NCBI GenBank assembly: GCA_033439795.1
Contig: JAUTDP010000002.1
Location: forward strand, 5,316,947 to 5,380,946
DNA from: Sordaria brevicollis
Taxonomy: Eukaryota > Ascomycota > Sordariomycetes > Sordariales > Sordariaceae
Length of the DNA: 64,000 nt
Direction of reading: 5' to 3'
The translations under genes were made by a program, and so were the position numbers. The notes beneath the pieces are model-generated. The model ran no database searches. It was not told where the DNA came from and was given only the letters and a program-made list of their open reading frames with translations. How positions within the stretch are numbered: position 1 is the first letter of the stretch; the number at the start of each line of letters is the position of its first letter. This document shows, piece by piece, positions 1-11,700 of the stretch.

Positions 1-1085
1 CTCGGCGCTAGCATTGTTTAGGACCTCGTTTCGACGTCGTTCTCTTTCCCTTCTCGTTCTGGAAAGAGTGACGAAATGGGAAGCTGCCCAACGCCCTCCC
101 GTGTCATGGTGGCTTAGTTCTTGCTGGGCATTGATGGATCTTGTGAAAAGAAGGAAGGAAGCCAGCAATGGACCGATGAACGGATAACAAATCCAGGAAG
201 AGAAGGCAGCTCACGACGAGTCCAGTCGACGACAAAAGTTGAAGAACAACAAAGACAAAAACCCACATTGGCTCGCCAAGGGGATCACGGCAGGCCATGC
301 AACCTTCTTTTTTAACTTGCGGGGCGAATCCACTACAAAAGTTGACCAACGGCGGTCCCAGAGAAAACAACCCCCGGTTTAAGAACAGGCGATAGGAGCG
401 AGCATGTTTCAACATGTTGCCGTCGAGGGTGCTTCTCATGACTCAATGCCATCACGCCCTGTGGATTGCAAGCCAAGGAAGGACTCGGAAAAAAAGAGTC
501 ATCAGTCAAAGAGTTGCGCGGCCACAAAAGACGGCTGCAGTTTGCAATTACGTGAAGCAAACAGGAACAGGGCTGTCGGGATGTTGCCGACATCGCTGTC
601 CCTGGCTTCTTGTGGTGCTCCGACTGGATATGGTCCGTGCACACTCTCCCTCCCATTCTGATTCAAATGATTGACGCGGCCCAGACGGGGACGGCTTGCG
701 ACGAAGGAGACCTGTCAAATGGACGGGATTTATGCCGGCTGCTGGCCAAGCACTTGCACCTTCCAATTTCTGTTCGCCGCACTCTGGCTGTGTCTGGGTC
801 GCCAGCGAGAGGTTGGACGAGATTGGAATTGCAATTGGCAGAGAGTGAGAGAAAGAAGCAGCCGCCAGCCAGATCCAGGCGACCAGTCAAAGCCACCAGA
901 TCCAGGCGACCAGTCAAAGCCACCAGATCCGATCCGTGGCCATCAAGGTGTTCAAGTTGTGCCTTCCTTCCTCATGCGACCAACTCTGGCCTTCGGGTGT
1001 TGCATCCGCACCTGCCATCTGAATCTAAAGATCCAATTTGCGATGCTGCTGGAGACTCCGTCCATCAGACCACTTTAAGCCATTA
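1..1085. other. gene-free left edge
   Basis: I see no coding region that I can support. Open frames on both strands are mutually overlapping, low in recognisable motifs and lack credible splice context. The one clear structure is a short direct duplication at 871-924. This may be the intergenic region of a gene lying left of the window. Confidence 0.5.
871..924. repeat. 27-bp direct repeat, two copies
   Basis: The 27-bp unit starting AGATCCAGGCGACC at 871-897 is repeated without change at 898-924. It is not RIP-mutated, as expected for a duplication far shorter than the length RIP needs. It lies in sequence that I consider noncoding. Confidence 0.85.
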
Positions 1086-1178
1086 CCCGTGCCACGCCCC
1101 CACTTTTTTGGGCACTCGAAACTCGCACCCCCTAAAGTGGGTGCTCACGGCCAGTACGGCCAACCCACTACAACGGCC
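1086..1178 (+). repeat. left terminal inverted repeat
   Basis: This is the left TIR of the TA-site element. It matches the reverse complement of 3119-3211 almost throughout. The few differences are transitions (GTGCTCAC here against GTATTCAC in the other copy), as expected if RIP touched one end. Confidence 0.85.
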
Positions 1179-3118
1179 ACATTCTGATAAAAAATGAAGT
1201 TATATTGATCAATCTAGTTGGATTCCATAAATTCGATGGCCCGGTTTAAATACTTGAAAAGGCTTTAACGTACCCTCCTTCCGCCACTTTCTAGCTAATT
1301 TAACCGCCTCAAAACCCCATCTTTTAACCTTATTTTAGTAATATTAATTCGCTTTATCGACTTTCTTATAAGTAATACGAAGGTCATCATTAATTCGTTT
1401 AAATATTATAGTTCGGCTATTAAAAACCTTTAAAATATTACCGGATTATATTAATCGACCGCTATATACCTTACGCCGACGTTTTACGGCTTTAACGTAT
1501 TAGGTTCTACTTAAATCGCGTTTAATTTACACTAATTCCGCTATAATAATTTTACTACCTTTAACGAAATTTAATACTATCTTTTTAAATAATAAAAATA
1601 AATTTCGATCTTTTATAGTATTATATAATTAATTAACCGCTTTATTTACTTAGCGAAGGTTATTTAATATTTAAAACGGTATAAAGGAGGTCGAAGGTCC
1701 TAGTAGGAAGGAAGGTATATATTACGTTATACGGTTTTAAAGCGGTCCGAATACAATCTATTATTATTATATAAATTATTAAATATATATTAAAAAAGGT
1801 ATTAAATAATTAGAAAGGGTATTTATTTAAAGGTTAAATAAATAAATATTTATTTTTTTAAATCTAAATTCAATTATTAATTACTTAAATATATTATTCC
1901 TTACCCCTTTTATAATACCCAAAAAGTTTAATTTAATAATATTAATACAATTATTACGAATTAATATATTAAATACTTAAGAATAATAATATTTAAGAAA
2001 TTAAAAGACTATTATATTAAAAGGTTAAAATAAATAAATAAAATAGGAAAGTAAGCTAAATATTATAATACTACGATTATTGCAATATTAAAGAAATTCC
2101 TTTATATAATAAGAATTATAGCCATCGAATATAAATAACCGCTTCCTACCCTATTAAAATTTTTTAAAATATTCGTCCTAATATTTTAATTATTTAAAAG
2201 ATAATTAATCGTTTAAATACTTTATTAATACCGTTATAATAATTATACGTAGGTTTAATTTTAATATTTCGTACTAATTTAATATATATAATTAATTAAT
2301 AAAGATTATAAAAATAAGGTAATATTTTCCAAACGCTAAAATAACTTTAATATAAGTAATTAACTTTTAATTCTCTAATATAATAAAATAGTACGTACGC
2401 TTCCGCTTAATAATAACGATTTAATCTTTTCTTATACTAATATAAAAATCTATTTCGTTTATATTCTAAATATCCAACGGGAAGAAACCTTTTTATTAAA
2501 TAATATCGTAAAGTTTTTCGAAGTATACCGCTACTTATTATAATAATTATTAATAATTTTGCGTAGAAATAATATTAGGAAGGCGGATTTATTTTCGTTA
2601 CGTCTTCGTTATCCTTCTTAATATTATTTATTTTTTCCTATTTAATTTTAAAATATTCGTAACGTTTAATAAATCGGAACGCCTAATTATAATTAACGTA
2701 GGGTAAATTATTACCCGCAACCTCGAACTCCTATTTAGAGAGTTTAAATTAAAGTAAATAATTTATAGCGTTTTAAATATATTTTAACTATATAGCGAGG
2801 TTAATTTTATCGAAACGGTCGATATAATTATATAAAGCCTTCTCTTTACTAGCTGTAAATTTAATATTATACGCGGGGAGGCCTTTCTTAGGAGGGATAC
2901 CCTAAATACGGTTACGAAGGCGTTTACGGAGTACTTCGAATATTTTATACAAAGTAATTACTAGAACGTCGGAATTTTCTTCGTAAAAATCGAACATTCG
3001 TTATAAACGTACTTCCATTGTAATTAATGGTTATTTTAATTAAAAATAACGTCGTAGTAGTATTATTAATAATGTAGAAAAAAAGAGGTTATTAGGAAAT
3101 TCGAAATTGTTGCGATCT

Positions 3119-3211
3119 GGCCGTTGTGGTGGGTTGGCCGTACTGGCCGTGAATACCCACTTTAGGGGGTGCGAGTTTCGAGTGCCCAAAAAAGTGGGGG
3201 CGTGGCACGGG
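3119..3211 (-). repeat. right terminal inverted repeat
   Basis: This is the right TIR of the TA-site element, ending GGCACGGG just before the TA at 3212-3213. It pairs with 1086-1178. Single-copy, GC-moderate sequence resumes directly after it. Confidence 0.85.
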
Positions 3212-3213
3212 TA

Positions 3214-4377
3214 TGCGCTTCAATTGCCTCCAGTTCTTACTGCTCCTGCCAACTCGGACTGGAACCGATCCAAGCTGTCCACTGTCCAGGCGGATGGATC
3301 GTCCTGTTCCTCTCATGCGGCTGACCAGGCAGGTGCCTTTTTCCTCAATCCGGGGTGATGTGTGGACTTGGCAATCTCCATTGCAATCAATAATCTCAGC
3401 TTTTCAAGCTTCTCACCTGCCATCTTGGGATGAACCACTGTTTTCGCTGTGGAACGCAACACGCTTTGGCAACCGTGTCAATTTCAGTTTCCACTCGACG
3501 ACTTCACGAAGCCGCCATGCCGATCATGTCACAGCGCTGTGAGGTGCTCGTGCGGTGATGGTTGGCTACCGAACCCGGACGGTAAAATGTCTAACAACCA
3601 ACCCCGGCCGGTCCAACTTCCGATTCTGCCCTGGCCCCGCCCTGGACAAGCGGCTCCTCTTTTGCGGCCTCCGCCGGCATAGGCACCGGCCAAAAGTGGA
3701 GCATTTTCTCCTCCGAGACCGACCCACAAAACCCCGGTCCGCTGCCCGGGCCGAGCTGAGTCCACTTCAGGCCGCCATTCAGGGGGTCAGCATCCACATG
3801 TTCGGGTATCACAGGGCTTTCTTCATCCCAAATTGTCACACTATTCACAGCGTCGTTGCTAACAAGTGTCAGTAATTGTCTCAGCAGGTCCTTTTAGATT
3901 CAGACTCAAGTGGCCGTCCTCAATAGACAAACCGACACTACCCATTTGCGCGTTTTACGAACCAGTACAAATTCATCGTGGATCGCATGCGAAAGACGGT
4001 TTCCAGAGCACCATCGTCATGGCCATGGGCGAAGAAAACACCAGTTTCCCGGGCTAAAGATGAGCCATGGTCAAGAACAGAATCTCCTTCATCCAACGGC
4101 ACGTCGACGACAAAAAGGTCATGAGGGAAAAAAAAAAAAGACATTACTATATTGGTATCATAACTCTAAGCGCAAAAAGCAACACTCGCCGGTCTTTAAA
4201 CTCTCATCGTTACCGCATCACTGGTATCATTGTTGTTTCCGCCATGTTCGTCCCCATTCCTCCCTCCTCAACCTGCACCCCAACATTACTGTAAGGACCA
4301 GTCGAGGTTCCAATACCGAGAACCTGAAAGAAACGCCTCCTCATATCTACCTCCGCCGCTTCAAGGAACCTGGCCTT
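3214..4377. other. intergenic, no gene recognised
   Basis: GC-moderate sequence between the transposon and the 3' end of the LITAF gene. The open frames here are short and mutually overlapping. A poly-A run (about 4129-4138) lies near its right end. I see nothing further that I can support. Confidence 0.5.
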
Positions 4378-5055
4378 CTATGACTGCTGCGCCGTTTGCC
4401 CCTGAGCTCCCGTGTTGTTGGCGTTCGCCTCGGACCCAGCGGCATCAGGACCTCGACTGGCATATTTCGACGGGACGATGGTCTGGGGGCCAAACACTTG
4501 AATGCTGTTGTCTGCCCTGCAGGCCACTCGTTTATTGCACCCGCTGCAGAAATAGTGGTATTCTTCAAACCATCCAGCCATGCAAGGGACGCAGGCAAGG
4601 CACACGCATACGAGGCAGCAGAGGAAACCGGTGAGACTGGACAGCAACAACCTTTCGTCAGAAACATCATTCAGCAACCGGGACAAGGGACAACCGGAAC
4701 CCACTTACATCTGCATGCTAGATCCCTCCTTGTCAACCCTTGTCTGCGTCCGTCTTTGGCAAAATGGACAGTCGATCCATTGGGGCATCTCGCCATTGAG
4801 GTTCTCAAGAGGAATAACCCCGGGCACGAGATGAGGTTGTTGTCCTTGCGGCTGTTCCATCTTGGTTGGAGGCTGATAGGCTGGTGGTGGTTGTGAGACC
4901 TCTTCAATCTGCTGCTCATTTTGTTGGACTGGGACTGGCGCTTGCTGTGGGCTCTGTTCCTGCTGTTGCTGGAGAGGTGCTTGTTGGGGCTGCTGCTGGT
5001 CCATGATGGCCTGGTTCTGGACTGGTGCTTGTGATTGTTGCTCTTGCTTCTCCAT
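4378..5055 (-). CDS. LITAF-domain membrane-associated protein
   Basis: Predicted protein of about 206 aa in two exons: 5055-4709 and 4651-4378, with a GTAAGT donor. A second acceptor 15 nt downstream (exon from 4636) keeps the frame and would give 201 aa. The N-terminal half is rich in Gln and Pro and holds PPPAY, a PPxY motif of the kind bound by WW-domain ubiquitin ligases. The C-terminal domain has the LITAF layout: a CPFC knuckle, a long Cys-rich hydrophobic stretch (LTGFLCCLVCVCLACVPC), then HYFCSGC. Family knowledge: LITAF proteins bind zinc through the paired CxxC knuckles and insert the hydrophobic stretch into the cytosolic face of endosomal or plasma membranes, where they act in protein sorting. 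The frame stays open upstream as far as a TTG at 5100 but has no ATG there, so I chose the ATG at 5055. No partner gene is adjacent. Confidence 0.85.
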
Positions 5056-6660
5056 GATGTCTTTCTGATGTTCACCTAGGTCGGTCTGATGTTTCCGCAA
5101 TGATGATTCGTCAGGTGATGACTAACTGGTGATATCTATGGTACAACCCTCCAGACAAACTCTACCTCGGGCGGGCCCAACCAAGTCTTTATACAATTCC
5201 CGCCATGACTTGTCAACACCAAGTTCGCCCCATTACTCGGCACACCAAAAGCCGTTGGTAACATCTGATTTGGCTGTGCAAGGTCCCAAGGACACCATGC
5301 AATTAGGGGCCGAAACTGCGCCCAAGGAGACTAAGCCTACCAACCTCACCATTAACCCTACCTCCCAAGTCGTATCCTGACTAGCATTTCCCATAAAATC
5401 TGCCACGTGCATGGTTAAGAACTGCTCCAACCCCTTGTTGTTCTGCGCCAGGCAGACAAAGAAAAGTCATCCCGGGCCAAGACATTGGGAAATGACGGAC
5501 ACGGCGCAAAGCACCATACGTACATACCGTTCCGCCAACCAACCAACCAACATTTCCTTGGCCCGCCGTAATGGAAGTCAGGGGGGTTCGGTTTAGGGGT
5601 TCTTGGGGTCTTGGGGTGGCCCGTTTTCGGTAGCATCGTGGCACAGTACAGCCCGCTACGCCACAGTCAAACGGGTCTAAACGGGTACGCTAGGCCGCTG
5701 TAAGTCAAGTAAATATTATAGCGCTTACTGGAACAGGGTCCCAACGGCTGAGGCTGTCTGCAAGGTTTTTTTTTCATATTTGTTTGTGAATGGCTTGGCT
5801 AGAAACTTCATCGATCACGCGCAAGTGATGGGTGTGGGTGAATGTGGTCGTGATTAACATTTACGGCTGCCGGATACCCGCTGTTGTACTTGCGGCCTTT
5901 GAGAGAAGTATGGTTCGGAGAGTCTATCGTGTGGTGAGAGACATGATGGCTTGATGAATGATGCTTCACCTTCACTTGGCAAGCATGGCAAAGGTATGAG
6001 AATGGCGTGGCACAGCTCCATGGCGCAGGAGGAACGGACGACGTATTGGAACACCAAAGAGGGCAAGATCAACAGCAACAACAATATTCAATCGACCCAA
6101 TCATCATCGACATAGTTTGGGGTAAATACATTTCAATTAAGATTATCGAGAACAGTGTTGACCGACAACAGCTTAAACGTACCCTCGTCCTCCCCCCTTA
6201 ACCGTTATCTCCAGGGGCAAGCAACCGACCAAAAGTCAAACACTCGCCACTACACTACTAATGGTATTAAGCCCTCCACGTTTGTCCAATACATGCCATC
6301 GCATCGCGCACACTCAAAAGACCAGATCGACCACACATGATCAATAAACCACCAACAGCGAACTCCTCCTCGGATTCTTCCCTTGAACTTATCGGACTCT
6401 TGCGCACTGCCACCACATTGTGGATGGCGGCCCAACCTCGACGAAAAAAGAAGCTCTCGCACCGAACCGAATATATCTTTGCTGCTAGAAATCTCGAGCC
6501 CCCCCTCCGCCTCTTTCGAGAGAAAAATTGGGCCTGGCTTTATTTACTCGACAGCACACCAGGCCTCGGCCTCGCCAGCAGGAAGCAAGAAAGCTCGTCG
6601 CTGCCCCCAGCGGAGGACAGGACTAGGACTAGGACTCGGACGAGGACGATCGGAATCTAT
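5056..6660. other. intergenic, no gene recognised
   Basis: This holds the 5' flank of the minus-strand LITAF gene and the 3' flank of the MARVEL-like gene. A small run of GGACTA/GGACGA-like repeats lies near 6615-6650. I find no reading frame with recognisable motifs. Confidence 0.5.
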
Positions 6661-7461
6661 TTAGACACGAGTCCCGTTCGTTGCGTCAGTGGTAGCGGTG
6701 GTGGTAGTAGTCGGAGCACCTGTAGATGTCAACGGCGCTGAACCCTTTTCTCCATTGTTGCCAAGACGGCTGCTACCGGTGGTGGTACCGGGAGAAGAGA
6801 ACCCACGGGATCGGAACCACATCATGGTTTCGGCCACGACGGATGAGAGCAGGGAAACGCTTTTTTTTGGTCACAAACACATTAGCTTCAGGTCTTTCGT
6901 TAGGGGAGGGGAAAGAACAACACTCACAATCCCAAAATGTTAAAGGCCTGAACGGCGTGCTTCAAGCTGCAACGTCCTCGGCCGGGGGGCTGTGGTAGTG
7001 GCACCTGTGACCGCTGTAGTCTTGGGAAGAAAAGATGAGGTTGGTCAACCACAGATAGGAGAGGGCGAGGTTGAGCGGCATCAGGTAGCCGCGATACCCC
7101 TTCAGAGCGGGGGCGAACATGGCGAAGAGGTAAAGGAAGAGGGTTACCACGGCCTTTGTTATTTCTGAATCAGCATTTCTTTTCCGTCATCCCTATCCTA
7201 TGGGCAAATCTGGACGACGCCATGCGACAAATTGATGGGTTGGAGGACGAAGGAGCAAGCAAGACACTCGAATGCAACAACACTCACGATAACCTCCTGG
7301 AAAATGACGTGCGTTCCGCGCTCATGGTATTTGCGGATGAAGTGCGCCAGGATTCCCGTCACGATGGCGGAGGAGGACAAGATCAGGGCGTTGTTGAGGG
7401 AAAGCCATGTCCGGAGGAGGGTGTGGACGGTGTCGGTGACGCGCTTTCCTGCGGAGTCCAT
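6661..7461 (-). CDS. MARVEL-like four-TM membrane protein, apparent one-base frameshift
   Basis: Three exons: 7461-7288, 7153-6928 and 6859-6661. Both introns start GTGAGT. The product would be about 199 aa, but the exons sum to 599 nt, one base short of a multiple of three. The shift maps to a run of six G at 6984-6989 (six C on the coding strand). Upstream of it the frame reads through TM1 (residues about 19-42), TM2 and TM3 and a DYSGHRC segment. Downstream the next frame reads CSLKHAVQAFNILG, the usual lead into TM4 of fungal MARVEL-like proteins, then a Thr-rich tail. One more C would join the two. Without it the protein stops after about 121 aa and loses TM4. This is either a sequencing or assembly error in a homopolymer or a recent inactivating mutation. 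MARVEL proteins shape or sort membranes; a specific role cannot be given. The frame is open upstream of 7461, but that part looks like 5' UTR. Confidence 0.75.
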
Positions 7462-8449
7462 CTTGTCGGCTGTTTTTTTTTTTGCTTGATGCTGGTTCTT
7501 TGTGGCAGGTTGAGTGCGTGCTGACTGATTATAGTTGTGTTGTCTTGGACCGTGACGGGTCGAAAGGTGTTGGGCGAGGCAGGGCAGGGGAACGAGAGCT
7601 GACGACAAGATTTGATCTCGGCGTTGCAAAAAAAACAATTCTGACCGTCCACTTGACAAAACCTGGACGACGGACGAAAAATGACCAAGATAACGACGAC
7701 CTAACAAAAAGTTGCCGAGGAGAAAAAGTTTTGCAACAACGCAAGAACCCTCTTGGGATTCATTATATACGGTCATTGATGGCATTCATGATGCTGTCAT
7801 AGAGATGACGTTTGGAAGGGGGTGGATTGCCGTCCCGCCATTCGTACGCTTCTACACCACCAGACCAGGACCATTTTCATCCACCATCAACCTTGAACAG
7901 TCCGGGGGAGAAGTCCGACCGTGGGAAACAAAGTGCGGAAGAAGCTCAAGCGCCGGTCACGTTGCGCTGTGAATATTCCGGTCGATGATGGTCGCGGTCA
8001 GGCACACACAAAAAGTCTGCGTTTTCCCCCTTTGAACAGAACGCGCGTGCAGTTATGTTGGCACTTGATGCACAGACGGCCGGGACATGGACACCTTGGG
8101 TCCAGCACCTACCTACCTCTACGCAAGATAAACGTCATGATGGCGTCCTGGAGTTGCGAAAGCTCATTTTGTTGTCCATCGCTATGGTAACGATGCCATC
8201 ATTGTTTTCCCGTCGTCGTATCGGAGGGATGTGATACCCGGTTCGCATTCGTTTGCTTTCTGTTCTGACTTTCTCTTTACTTTCATTGCTTGTTCGATTG
8301 GGCTGGCTTCGTGAGTGAGCCCATCATCCGTCGATCCGCCCGGATGGTCATCATTTCGGCATTCATCTTATTATACTGTTTTTTCTTGAAAATGAAGGAA
8401 CGCGAGAAAGATCCGGTTACGGGCGCAGGCGACCCCCCTCCCCATTTTT
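7462..8449. other. intergenic: 5' flank of MARVEL-like gene and RIP-block border
   Basis: Promoter side of the minus-strand MARVEL-like gene. GC-moderate sequence continues to about 8440, then changes within a few tens of bases to A+T-dominated sequence. I recognise no gene here. Confidence 0.5.
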
Positions 8450-8640
8450 TTTTCTAATATAACCCTAACCTGAAATTCTGGGTTATAGCGCTACGTAGTA
8501 CAGGTATATTGGAGCAATATTAGAGCAACTCGCATTATTGCATATTGTTATTAATAGTTATTGCGATTAGAAAGGTATATAACTTCGGCGGTCCTAAATG
8601 CTATAGCCGCTATTACTAAGCGTAAAGGCAATGTAATATT

Positions 8641-8745
8641 AAAGGGTATTAATATATCGTTTAGTATAAATATAATACGATTTTAAAGGATATTAATATA
8701 TTATATAGTGTAAATATAATACGATTTTAAGGGGTATTCAATATA
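8641..8745. repeat. 44-bp tandem repeat, about 2.4 copies
   Basis: Units at 8641-8684 and 8685-8728 share the core TAAATATAATACGATTTT and are followed by a partial third unit. They lie close to the left border of the RIP block. Confidence 0.7.
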
Positions 8746-11700
8746 TTATTAATACCTAAAAAACCGCTCAATTATATAATATTGCGAGATTAATTAATAA
8801 TAATTAGTATTAATTCTACGTAAGGGAGTGGTCGGTTAGGAATAATAGTTTTTAATAACGAAAGAATAAAAATATTATTAATTTAAAGTATACTTTTAAA
8901 GGACGAGGAATAATAGTATAAATAATATAGTAATAATATATAGAAATAATAAAATGGGGAGAGATATAGAAATTGAATTATTAAATTATTTAATAGTTAT
9001 AATTATAATTATATAAATAGGCTTTATATATAGGTTAATTATAATATAAAATTAATAAATATAATATTTACCTTTTTTAAATTAAATGCGATTATATTTA
9101 GGTTCTTACGATTCGGATTGCAATTTGCGATTATAATATAATAATAATTTATTACTAACCTATTTTTAATATAATAGTAATATTTTGCGAATATATTATT
9201 AATATATTATAGCGAAGGTATAAATATAATAGTAATACGAAGCTAAACGTAAATTATTATAAAGTCCGGGTTAATATAAAAAACCTTCTACCTAAAATTT
9301 AATTCTTATTTTGGTTTTTATTTATTATTCGTTATTATTTTTCTCCCTTCTATTTTCTATAATTATTATTGGAGGTATTATTTATCTTTATTTTTTTTAT
9401 CCCCTTCTTATATTTTTAATTTTATACTAATATATCTTTTAAAAGACGATAAAATTATTATCCCGTTTAGTTTATTTGTTAAAAATTAGAATACCCGTTA
9501 AGGTATAAGTTAATTGGGTCTTTACGGGGAAGGTAATAGGTTTACTTTCGAATTTATTTAAAAAGTCGATAAGGATACTAAATAGGTAGAGGATTTCTAC
9601 GAAGAAATTTTATAATCCTTCGGTAGCCTTTCGCTCGAAAGTAGCCTCTTAATATTTAAGAAATTCTCTTTTAATAAACGTATTTAATTTATTCCGGCCG
9701 AATTCTTCGAATAGAATATAATAATTTTCTCTTCGCTCGGTTTTAGTAATTAGTAATATATTTTTAAAGTAAATAGGATTATATTTTATTATAATTTTTT
9801 TATTTATTTAAAAGATATAACGCCGAACGGTATAGGAATAGCTTATATTATTAATATTTATAAATTTATATTTAACGATATTAAATTATTATATTAAATA
9901 GTATATTTTATTATCCTTTTATTTTTTAACTTCTATATAATTATTAATAAGTTTTTAATAGGTTTAATAGTTATAGGCTTCGGGAAAATCTAAAAAATAG
10001 TACGGAACGGTACGTATACCGGTATTTAATATAGCGCCGTTTTAGCGAATTTATAAAACCTATTCCGGTGTAAAAATTTATTCCCGTATTAATTTTCGTA
10101 TTTAATTTACTATTTTATATAGTAATTTGGCCTATAATATTTTCGCCCTCTAAAAATTTATTAAATACGAGCGTATAGGATAGTATATTATAAATAATAA
10201 TCCTAAGTAGTAATTAGTTAAGTAGTTTGAATTATTTTTCGAAATTTACGAAAATGTAAAGTTAAAGTGGCCGAAATATTCTCTAAGGATTATTATTAGG
10301 GATAAATTTTATTGGTTAATTTCGTTCGTTATTTAAGTAAATCCTCCCTTCTTTAATATAGTTTTTTATTATTTTTAAATTATATATTAATATAATTTTT
10401 TTATAAAAAGGAAAAGGAATAGCCTGGTACGTTAAATATATTATTTGGTATTTTAATTATTTTAATAGGAGGAAGGACGCTTTTTAAAGTAAAATTTAAT
10501 ATTTTTATTATTTTAATAAAGAATTAATTTAATAATTATATTAGTATTTTATTTGATTTATTTTAAATATATATTATAATTCCGGTAAGTTAATCGTTAA
10601 AAATTTTAATTTTACTATTATAAATAATAATTATTATACAATTATTCTTCGTTGGATTGGAGGCCGAATAAAGTATAATATATTTATTAAATCGCTTTTT
10701 ATTTTTTTTTATATATTGCGCTTAAAATATTTATAATTTTGTATTAATAACGGATTATTAATTTATTATTATATTATTATTTAGGTAAAGTCTATTTATA
10801 TAAAACGAAGATGGAAGTAAAGCCTACGTGCCCTATTCGTTTTAATATTCTTAATTTAATAAATCGAGAGAAAAATCTATTTAATATATTTATTATTTAT
10901 AGTAAATATTATTATAGTCCTCTAGTTCCGAATAAAATCCCTAATATTATTCGGGAGGATCTCTTTAAATATATTTTATAAATTAGTAATTTAAAATTTA
11001 TATTAAATGAATAATATATATTTTTATACGTAAAATACCGTTAATATATTTATTTTAATTTTATTTATTACTTATTTTATATTTTAAAGTTTTTTCTCCA
11101 AATAGGGCGTTTAAATATTAGAAGATTTAATTTAAAGGTTCGTTAATTACGATATTTTATTTTAAATTATTTATAAAATTACCCTTATTAAATACCTAAA
11201 AGGTTTTAACGAAATTAAATTTTAAATATAATATAAAGGAGAGTTATAAAAAATAGATAGGGTTAATTACGCTATTATAACCCTTTATTAATATAATATA
11301 AATAAGTTACTAATTCGTTAATAATACGTTTAATATATATAATATTTCTATTAGGAAAGTAGCGACCTTTTAGCAATTTACTTTTATTTAAAATATTTTA
11401 TAGAAATTCGATAAATAGAGTATTTCGAAGTAAATATATCTTTTAAATATATCCGTCGGCCTTTTTCTAAAATAATTTTCGTATATAAGAATAAAATATT
11501 TTATTCTAATATATTTATATTTCCTTTTTATTTCCGCTTTAATTAATACCGATTAATATATATTTTCGCCCGGGTTTATATTAACCGTCGTAATTGCGTA
11601 TTTTATTATCGAGCCTTCGTTAAATTATTCGAAATTTTCGAAATACGGTATAATATCCTTTAGTAATAGCGATATTATAATAACCCTTATACGGTTCTTA

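Larger units (their letters stand above)
1086..3211. mobile_element. RIP-mutated DNA transposon, TA target site
   Basis: A 2126-bp element is bounded by inverted repeats of about 93 bp (1086-1178 and 3119-3211) that start CCCGTGCCACGCCCCC and differ at about three positions. A TA dinucleotide flanks both ends (1084-1085 and 3212-3213). TIRs with a TA duplication fit the Tc1/mariner group, including Fot1/pogo-like fungal elements, and the length fits too. Between the GC-rich TIRs the sequence is A+T-dominated and interrupted by stops in all frames, as after RIP. A patchily open plus-strand frame runs at about 2797-2995 and may be the end of the former transposase. The superfamily rests on the target site and size, not on a recognised transposase domain. 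Confidence 0.8.

Noticed and set aside
610..1197. Open frame of 195 codons on the plus strand
   Set aside because: It runs into the transposon TIR, begins in sequence with equally long frames in other phases, contains the 27-bp repeat and shows no protein motif.
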